Below, piece after piece: positions 58,901 to 64,000 of a stretch of 64,000 nt of DNA; the first letter of the stretch is position 1; every line of letters starts with the position of its first letter. The position numbers and the translations under genes are program-made. Source of the DNA: Propionicimonas sp020161015. Its GTDB lineage: Bacteria; Actinomycetota; Actinomycetes; Propionibacteriales; Propionibacteriaceae. The stretch spans positions 581,392 through 645,391 of the forward strand of contig NZ_CAXWGX010000012.1 in assembly GCF_964266745.1 (NCBI RefSeq), written 5' to 3'. The notes under the pieces are model-generated. The model saw only the letters and a list, made by a program, of their open reading frames with translations. It was not told where the DNA came from and ran no database searches.

Positions 58901-60334
58901 ATGACCGCTACAGCCACCACCGATCTGGTCACCCACTACATCAACGGCACCTGGACCACCGACTGGGCCGGACTAACCAACGAGCTGCGCAACCCCGCCA
59001 CCGGCCAGGTGACCGGCCGGGTCGCCCTGGCAGGCCTCGACGAGGTCGACCGGGCTGTCGCGGCCGCCCGGGCGGCGTTCGAGACCTACTCCCACACCAC
59101 GATCGCGGATCGGGTGGCTATGTTCAGCCGGATCGCCGCCGAGTTCACCCGTCGCGCCGAGGACATGGCGATCGCCGTCACCACCGACATGGGAATCCCG
59201 ATCGCCGGCAGCCGGATCGCCGTGGGAGCGGCGATCCTGCAGTTCACGTCCATGATCGACACCCTGCCCGGCTACCCGTTCCACGACGTCGCCGGCGACC
59301 ACATCATCGACAAGGATCCAGTCGGCGTCGCCGCCCTGATCCCGCCGTGGAACTACCCCTCGCTGCAAATGGCCGAGAAGGTCGCCCCCGCCCTTGCCGC
59401 AGGCTGCACCGTCATCCTCAAGCCCGCCGAGATCGTCTCCCACGCCGGCGAGGTGTTCGCCCAAATCATGGACGCTGCCGGGGTCCCGGCAGGGGTGTTC
59501 AACCTGCTCGTCGGCAAGGGCTCGACGGTAGGCACCGCGCTCAGCAAGCACCCCGGCGTCGACATGGTCGCATTCACCGGCTCCACCGACGTCGGCATCC
59601 AGGTGCAGAAGGACGCCGCCGACACCGTGAAACGGGTCAGCCAGGAACTCGGTGGCAAGTCCGCCCACATCGTCCTGCCCGACGCCGACCTCGACCTCGC
59701 CGTCACCACCGCCGTCAACGGCGTCATGAGCAACTCCGGCCAGACCTGCGCCGCGCCCACCCGCACACTCGTCCCTGCGCCACTCCTCGACGACTTTCTC
59801 CGACGAGTCAAGAGCGCGGTCGACGGGCTCACCGTCGGCGACCCGATGAAGGAGGTCGACCTCGGGCCTGTTGCGAACCAGACCCAGTGGCACACCGTCC
59901 AGGACTACATCCAGATCGGACTCGACGAAGGCGCCACCCTCATCACCGGGGGCCCGGGCAAACCCGACCCCACCGCAAGCGGCTGGTACGTCCGCCCCAC
60001 CGTCTTCGCCGACGTCACCAACAACATGCGCATCGCCCGAGAGGAGATCTTCGGCCCCGTCATGTCCGTCATCACCTACACCGGCATCGACGACGCGATC
60101 CGCATCGCGAACGACAGCGAGTACGGCCTCGCCGGCTACGTCACCGGGGAAGACACCGACCAAGCCAAACGGGTCGCAGCCAGGATTCGCGCCGGACAAG
60201 TCGTCGTCAACGCCGTCACCCCGAACCTGTTCGCCCCCTTCGGTGGCTACAAACACTCCGGCAACGGCCGCATCTGGGGCACCGCAGGACTCGAGGAATA
60301 CCTCGAAACCAAAGCCATCGTCGGACAGATCTGA
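58901..60334 (+). CDS. NAD(P)-dependent aldehyde dehydrogenase
   Basis: The 477-residue enzyme turns aldehydes into acids. Catalytic Cys283 (SNSGQTCAAPTR), Glu249 (QELGGKSA) and Asn151 (PPWNYPSLQ) are all in place, as is FTGSTDVGIQV for the cofactor loop. ATG 58901 follows GAAAGGA. With the SDR gene 109 bases upstream it forms a two-step alcohol-to-acid route under TetR control. Substrate range is not evident. Confidence 0.94.
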   Translation: MTATATTDLVTHYINGTWTTDWAGLTNELRNPATGQVTGRVALAGLDEVDRAVAAARAAFETYSHTTIADRVAMFSRIAAEFTRRAEDMAIAVTTDMGIPIAGSRIAVGAAILQFTSMIDTLPGYPFHDVAGDHIIDKDPVGVAALIPPWNYPSLQMAEKVAPALAAGCTVILKPAEIVSHAGEVFAQIMDAAGVPAGVFNLLVGKGSTVGTALSKHPGVDMVAFTGSTDVGIQVQKDAADTVKRVSQELGGKSAHIVLPDADLDLAVTTAVNGVMSNSGQTCAAPTRTLVPAPLLDDFLRRVKSAVDGLTVGDPMKEVDLGPVANQTQWHTVQDYIQIGLDEGATLITGGPGKPDPTASGWYVRPTVFADVTNNMRIAREEIFGPVMSVITYTGIDDAIRIANDSEYGLAGYVTGEDTDQAKRVAARIRAGQVVVNAVTPNLFAPFGGYKHSGNGRIWGTAGLEEYLETKAIVGQI

Positions 60335-60409
60335 ACCGCAAGCCCCGCCGATCTCGACCATCCGTGAGCGCCCCTCAGGACCCCTGGATGGCTGGGTGGG
60401 GATTCACGC

Positions 60410-60462
60410 TCATGCCGCGCCGCGGACGGTAGCCTTCGGCTGCCCGGCCGCGACCTCATCTG
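60410..60462. repeat. 53-base hairpin repeat, copy 1
   Basis: Nearly identical to 61208-61261. It contains nested stems CGCGG/CCGCG and GGTAGCC/GGCTGCC around a 3-base loop (60421-60452). The stems are the same in both copies while the loop differs. Confidence 0.8.
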
Positions 60463-60468
60463 CCGCGA

Positions 60469-60804
60469 TCAGGCGGTCGTCAACACAAACGCCGCGACCC
60501 AGGCGGCGATGGACACCCAAAGAGCCCCGAAGGCAAGGCGACGTCCCTTCGACCCCTTGGCCCGCCAGACTCGTCCTGGGTGAAAGCCGCTGAGCGTGGT
60601 CCAGGCGAGCCCGAACGTGCCAGCTGCGAGAGGCGATGGGTCCACCCCGGTTGCATGTGCGCCGAGCGTCATCGCCACGGCGGCCGGAATCAGCATCAGC
60701 GCGATGCGTGGCCCGCTCGCAGGGACGGTCTCCGTCTCGCGGGCCACGGCAATCAGCAGAAGCGCCATCGCAATCACGCAATAGACCCAGCTCGCCACGA
60801 GCAC
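60469..60804 (-). CDS. Hypothetical membrane protein
   Basis: About 111 residues (from GTG 60804; GTG 60798 is better placed relative to a GAGCAT box, giving 109). Three or four hydrophobic segments are seen: SWVYCVIAMALLLIAVARE, RIALMLIPAAVAMTLGAHA, and LAFGALWVSIAAWVAAFVL. I do not recognise a family. It lies between the two copies of the hairpin repeat and appears to be a standalone gene. Confidence 0.6.
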   Translation of the reverse strand: MLVASWVYCVIAMALLLIAVARETETVPASGPRIALMLIPAAVAMTLGAHATGVDPSPLAAGTFGLAWTTLSGFHPGRVWRAKGSKGRRLAFGALWVSIAAWVAAFVLTTA

Positions 60805-60865
60805 GATGCTCTCACGGCCTGGCTGCCCCCTCGAGATTCATCCGGACTTGCCGCGCTCCGCGGAG

Positions 60866-61114
60866 CTAAAGCGGCAGTTCCGAGGGCAGCGGGTGGCGAA
60901 CTCTGAAGCGGAAGCTCGGGTGGGACGATCCTGTAGCTGCGTAGCTTTCCTTCGCGAAGGCCAGTGAGTATCCGTTGGCCCCGAACTCGAAGGCGGAGTC
61001 CTGCTGCTGGTCAGGGTCGTCCTCCCAGAAGCAGACCGGGCACAACTCGTAATCGCCCGGCTCTTGGATGGTGAGGTACCCGCAGCATGCGCAGGGGAAG
61101 TGAGCGCCGCCCAG
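60866..61114 (-). pseudogene. Cysteine-rich CPCC-family gene without a normal start
   Basis: The frame reads FPCACCGYLTIQEPGDYELC, then PVCFWEDDPDQQQ and GANGYSLAFAKESYAATGSS, an unmistakable Cys-rich CPCC domain, ending at a TAG (60868-60866). Upstream the frame stays open to a TAG but has no ATG, GTG or TTG; the only candidate is a CTG (61114-61112). The first Cys pair is CACC instead of the usual CPCC. Either it uses a rare CTG start or its 5' end is lost, which I judge more likely. The domain is thought to bind zinc; its role is unknown. It was found by reading the strand directly. Confidence 0.7.
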
Positions 61115-61207
61115 GCTGGGCTCGCTGGCGTGAGTCTGGAGCGGAGTTGCTGCACAAGACGGCCTAGTCCCACAACACGCACTCTAGAACGGAGTGGAAT
61201 CATCCGG

Positions 61208-61261
61208 TCATGCCGCGCCGCGGACGGTAGCCTCACGGCTGCCCGGCCGCGACCTCATCTG
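61208..61261. repeat. 53-base hairpin repeat, copy 2
   Basis: Second copy of the element at 60410-60462, same orientation, about 800 bases away. Stems CGCGG/CCGCG and GGTAGCC/GGCTGCC are conserved; the loop is 4 bases (TCAC) instead of TTC. The 61115-61473 gap otherwise has no gene, only this repeat and the hairpin at 61292-61320. Confidence 0.8.
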
Positions 61262-61291
61262 GCTCCCCTCTGTGATGGTCCTGTGGAGCGT

Positions 61292-61320
61292 CAACCCTCG
61301 CGTCGGAGCGGCGAGGGTTG
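61292..61320. terminator. Hairpin with 10-base arms
   Basis: CAACCCTCGC and GCGAGGGTTG form a perfect 10-base-pair stem with a 9-base loop in an otherwise empty intergenic region; terminator is the simplest reading. Confidence 0.5.
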
Positions 61321-61473
61321 CGTGGTAGGTCTGGCGGGCGACGCAGCGCTTCAGGCAGCGGATCGCTTCTCGTCTCGACAGCCGATCAGGCTGCGTGACT
61401 AACCACTGTCACCTGATCGTGCAGCAGACCCGCTCCGTGGGTTCGCCGGTGGGCTAGGGCTAGCCTTTCGGCT

Positions 61474-62265
61474 GTGAGTGGGATCACCAGGGGTCCGCGA
61501 CCGCGCCAGAGCAACTGGGGCGGGTTCTGGCTGGCAAACGGGGCGGAAGTCTCGGTGTGGGGCTGGTCTGCCCAATGGCTGTCACTCGCCTCGCTCGGTG
61601 GGCTGGCCCTGGAGACCGCGTTGATTGAATGGGGCACGGGAACGTGGCCGGTCTCGGATATCCCCTGGATCTCATTGGTTCTGCTCTTTGTCGCGCTCGC
61701 AGTGATGCTCGTGGACGTCATCGCGGTCGGGCTTCTCAACTGGCTTGCCCGCCGGTCGCTGCCCCGTCTCGACGCCGCGGGGTTGGCCGCTCTAGTCCCT
61801 GAATACCTCGCGCTGAGACCCGACATTGGATGGCGTGTGTCCGACGTTGCGGACGGCTACTTCGAGGTTCAGCTTTGGCCTGCGGCGGATCCGAGCCGGA
61901 CGGCGGCACTCCAAGTCGCAGGCGATCTCCTGACCGCGTTTCGATCGAGCTTCGGGGGACACGAGTCGACCGCCCGCGGGTTCGAGCGGGGCGAAAGCGC
62001 AGAAGTGCTCTTTCAGCAGCTCGGCGCTCTGATCAGCGGTGTACGGGGTCCCAGCGCAGTGCTGATCGATTCGATCGACGACCGCATAGTCAGGACCGAG
62101 CTTGTGTTTCGCGCTCCCGAGGTAACCGATGTGGCCCCTCGGCGAACACCGCGGGCGGCTTGGGTCCGAGTCCGCGGCCGTTCGCTTCGGCGGGAGATCC
62201 GGTGGTATCCACCACTCGCAGCCACCGCTACGCCCGGCAACCCAGCGGGCCAGAATGTCGGCTGA
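61474..62265 (+). CDS. Hypothetical protein with N-terminal membrane hairpin
   Basis: The 263-residue protein has two hydrophobic segments in the first 95 residues (WLSLASLGGLALETALI, ISLVLLFVALAVMLVDVIAVGLL) and a soluble C-terminal domain with no recognised motif. A TAGCCT box 7 bases before GTG 61474 is the local leaderless pattern, supporting a real gene. Codon use is less G+C-biased at third positions than that of core genes nearby. Function unknown. Confidence 0.65.
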   Translation: MSGITRGPRPRQSNWGGFWLANGAEVSVWGWSAQWLSLASLGGLALETALIEWGTGTWPVSDIPWISLVLLFVALAVMLVDVIAVGLLNWLARRSLPRLDAAGLAALVPEYLALRPDIGWRVSDVADGYFEVQLWPAADPSRTAALQVAGDLLTAFRSSFGGHESTARGFERGESAEVLFQQLGALISGVRGPSAVLIDSIDDRIVRTELVFRAPEVTDVAPRRTPRAAWVRVRGRSLRREIRWYPPLAATATPGNPAGQNVG

Positions 62266-62414
62266 GAGAACGCTTCCGCCGGGCGAAACCATCCTGCTGC
62301 ATAGTCGGGCAGCGGCCTGAAGAACGGCGGCAGTTCAAGGCTGACAAACAGCAGGCCGACAGCCGCGAGGGCCCACCGCCAGGGATTCCCCCCGACCAGG
62401 ACCCGTCGCTGCAC
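62013..62414 (-). CDS. Possible small membrane protein
   Basis: The first 50 residues (RRVLVGGNPWRWALAAVGLL, then FVSLELPPFFRPLPDYAAGW) look like a genuine protein with one membrane segment, and TAGCTT lies 5 bases before the GTG. The rest reads antisense to the preceding gene and looks non-coding. It may be a short gene truncated by mutation, or not a gene. Confidence 0.3.
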   Translation of the reverse strand: MQRRVLVGGNPWRWALAAVGLLFVSLELPPFFRPLPDYAAGWFRPAEAFSQPTFWPAGLPGVAVAASGGYHRISRRSERPRTRTQAARGVRRGATSVTSGARNTSSVLTMRSSIESISTALGPRTPLIRAPSC

Positions 62415-62752
62415 GCACGAAGCTACAGCCGGGGTCGCACAACCACCGTGTGATCGATGTTGTGAGTCAAGGAACGCTCGCGGGGACTGTCAGCAAGCCG
62501 CCCATGCCGCTATCCACCCGGGCGGTCTTGCCGATGAGCTTGTTAGGAGCTAGCGGTGCGGGCCACTGGCACTGCCGACGGCAGTCTTCGGTCTTGGTGC
62601 TGCCGGTGGCGTCTCCTCACATCTGCGATGTCAATGTCGATCGCGCGCAGCTGAAGCACAGGCGGGTTCTTCATGCGGAGTTCGATTTCGGCTTCCGACG
62701 CACCTCGCCCCAACTAGGCTCGGGCCCGACCCAGCGACCAACGAACGGCCAC
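62415..62752. other. 338-base gap before the lipoprotein gene
   Basis: No convincing gene or hairpin. A TAGGCT box (62715-62720) is a candidate -10 for the lipoprotein gene. A plus-strand frame runs on upstream of the lipoprotein start but lacks protein-like composition. Confidence 0.45.
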
Positions 62753-63055
62753 ATGAAGCCCGCTCTCAGTGCATTAGCAGCCACCATCGCCCTCGCGCTG
62801 GGCGGGTGCGGCCTGGAAGCCGCAAGACCCACCATCTTGGTCCAGAACAACTCCGACCAAGTCATCGTTCTGCAGGCGAAAGTAGATGGACGCGTCGTGC
62901 CGAAGGCGACAGCTATGCCGCACACGAAGGAGCGAATCATGAACTCTCCGCTCGAGGGTCGCTGTGTGAACAACTGGGAAATCGTCGACGAGAATGGCAG
63001 GCTCCTGAAGAAGGTCGACCAGTTGTGTGCCTACGACACCGTCGTCTACCCCTAA
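62753..63055 (+). CDS. Small hypothetical lipoprotein
   Basis: The 100-residue protein has a signal peptide and lipobox ALGGC (Cys19). The mature part (PTILVQNNSDQVIVLQAKVDG, then CVNNWEIVDENGRLLKKVDQLC with two cysteines) is a small beta-rich domain of unknown family. Start ATG 62753 is chosen because the signal peptide begins there, not at upstream in-frame codons. Exported and membrane-attached by prediction. Confidence 0.7.
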   Translation: MKPALSALAATIALALGGCGLEAARPTILVQNNSDQVIVLQAKVDGRVVPKATAMPHTKERIMNSPLEGRCVNNWEIVDENGRLLKKVDQLCAYDTVVYP

Positions 63056-63175
63056 GCAAGCCGGGTCAAGCCGCGAATAGGTCAACCTGCGGGCATCGCT
63101 TGTGCCGCTGCGCGCGTGCACGCGTAGACCGAGCGATCGCGGGCCAACGTCCATGCGGTGCGAGATGATTCCAAC

Positions 63176-63583
63176 GTGACCGATCGTGCGCCCGACCGCG
63201 CAACCCGGGCGACCGCTATTGCTGCTCTTTGCTCCTGCCTGCTGCCTCCAATCGGGGCAGCGGCAGCGCTCATCTTCAGTGCGGCTAGCTGGACCAACGC
63301 CGATGACAGAGCCCTCGCCGACCCAAGCGGTCTCTGGGCGATCGTTGCAGGGCTATTCGTCGCGTTGGGTGTAGGTCTGTCGGCCATGGCTGATGGTGTT
63401 CGGGAAGTGCCGCGGCGGCAGTGGCAGCGAGTACCAGGGCTTGACCGCGGCTTCATCGAGCACTTCTCGAGGCTGGCAGGCACCAAGACCGCCGGCTGGA
63501 TCCTCGCCGGAAAGGCAGTGTGGGGCCTCTCGGGCATCGCAATCGCGACCTTCGTCATAGGTAGCGCGGCCGGCTCCTGGTGA
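63176..63583 (+). CDS. Hypothetical membrane protein
   Basis: The 135-residue protein has three likely membrane segments (ATAIAALCSCLLPPIGAAAALIF, LWAIVAGLFVALGVGLSAM, AVWGLSGIAIATFVIGSAAG). GATGAT ends 6 bases before GTG 63176, the leaderless pattern. No family recognised. It lies 120 bases after the lipoprotein gene in the same direction and may be functionally separate. Confidence 0.65.
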   Translation: MTDRAPDRATRATAIAALCSCLLPPIGAAAALIFSAASWTNADDRALADPSGLWAIVAGLFVALGVGLSAMADGVREVPRRQWQRVPGLDRGFIEHFSRLAGTKTAGWILAGKAVWGLSGIAIATFVIGSAAGSW

Positions 63584-63631
63584 TGCGGAGCATCCGACTT
63601 CACCGCGCCCGGTGTGCCTACGCCGTGGCTG

Positions 63632-63760
63632 CTAGACCTCTGCTGGCGCGTTCTTGAACCAGCGAGGTTGGAAGGCGCCCAGGTAGTGGTCGACTCCCCA
63701 CCGAGTCCATCCGCCTGCTTCTGCGACGTAGATCCAGGCGTCAGTGCGTCCACGTGAGTA
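63632..63760 (-). pseudogene. 3' remnant of a gene cut by the IS element
   Basis: Reading from the IS border, the frame gives SRGRTDAWIYVAEAGGWTRW, then GVDHYLGAFQPRWFKN before the stop (63634-63632). This is protein-like and continues out of frame with the transposase, so it appears to be the last 40 residues of a gene whose 5' part is beyond the insertion. Its family is not recognised. Confidence 0.6.
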
Positions 63761-64000
63761 TGTCAACTCGACTTGGCCCCACCAGGACGGCTTGAGTTGG
63801 CCCCACCTGCTCGGGTGTGGGCGAGGCGGTAGCTGGTCGTGCCGGTTTCGATGATGGTGGCGTCGTAGGTCAGGCGGTCGACGATCGCGGCGCACAGGCG
63901 GGGGTCGGTGAAGGTCTTGGTCCAGCCGCTGAAGGGCTCGTTGGACGCGATCGCGATCGCGGTCTTCTCCTCGCGCTCGGTCAGGACCTGGAATAGGAGT
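63761..64000 (-). mobile_element. IS21-family insertion sequence, end only
   Basis: The element runs past the right window edge. Its border TGTCAACTCGACTTGGCCCC is followed by a second GAGTTGGCCCCACC copy 40 bases in, as in the multiple terminal repeats of IS21 elements. Inside is the 3' end of the istB helper gene, reading towards the border. Confidence 0.82.
63763..63999 (-). CDS. istB: IS21-family helper ATPase IstB, C-terminal part
   Basis: The last 79 codons are visible: LLFQVLTEREEKTAIAIASN, EPFSGWTKTFTDPRLCAAIV, DRLTYDATIIETGTTSYRLA. This is the diagnostic C-terminal part of IstB-like ATP-binding proteins, which help the IstA transposase choose targets. The gene is intact at its 3' end and cut by the window edge. 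The last residues extend into the terminal repeats. Confidence 0.9.
   Translation of the reverse strand, partial: LLFQVLTEREEKTAIAIASNEPFSGWTKTFTDPRLCAAIVDRLTYDATIIETGTTSYRLAHTRAGGANSSRPGGAKSS

Noticed and set aside
60838..61236. Minus-strand 132-codon frame
   Set aside because: It overlaps the CPCC domain in another frame and looks Ser/Arg-rich and non-coding; the CPCC frame is the conserved one.

Overview
The window is 64 kb of very G+C-rich chromosomal DNA from an actinomycete, most likely a member of Propionibacteriales (Propionibacteriaceae-like). That placement rests on gene content and order and on promoter style, not on a marker-gene comparison. The ancient actinobacterial neighbourhood lexA - SOS division gene - nrdR - (nrdJ) - hrpA - PAC2 - sigB - sigA - parE is present, with local insertions. 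At least twenty genes have a TANNNT-like box 6-9 bases before the start codon, the signature of leaderless transcripts. No rRNA, tRNA or CRISPR array was seen.

Region 1 (1-8 kb) is the SOS and nucleotide-reduction block: a partial DUF167 gene with an apparent ATC start, lexA, a two-gene unit (AbrB-like regulator plus membrane-anchored rifampin-phosphotransferase-like dikinase), an SOS-controlled small membrane protein where ChiZ/DivS usually lies, then nrdR-nrdJ behind a pair of NrdR boxes and an exact DnaA box. Three LexA boxes lie in this stretch.

Region 2 (8-33 kb) is housekeeping and transport: DUF1905, DedA, acyltransferase, AEC transporter, PNPOx-like and Usp proteins, HrpA, a LysR regulator divergent from a 57-residue protein, PAC2, TesB, sigB, two S9 peptidases, sigA, a glutamate-type ABC importer, a macro-domain protein, a zinc-ribbon protein and parE.

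Region 3 (33-57 kb) holds many single genes: beta-carbonic anhydrase, an orphan hydrolase, a PEP-mutase-family lyase, an M16 peptidase pair, a secreted ScyD/ScyE propeller, RpiB, an ECF sigma/anti-sigma pair with a divergent lipoprotein-DUF2231 operon, a cysteine-desulfurase-like enzyme, a P-type ATPase, an MFS exporter, an FG-GAP protein, AlaX, peptidase E, a DHFR-like reductase, an ArsR-SRPBCC pair, DUF1801, ferritin and RNase HI. The ECF pair and the lipoprotein operon carry the same promoter motif (CAATCCG-N15-CGTATC) in opposite directions and so form one regulon.

Region 4 (57-64 kb) looks like an acquired or decaying segment: a TetR-controlled SDR/aldehyde dehydrogenase cassette with tandem operators, several orphan membrane proteins and a lipoprotein, a start-less CPCC-family gene, two copies of a 53-base hairpin repeat, and the end of an IS21-family element that cuts a gene, leaving only its 3' tail. 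Base composition visibly drops towards AT in 60.4-63.7 kb.
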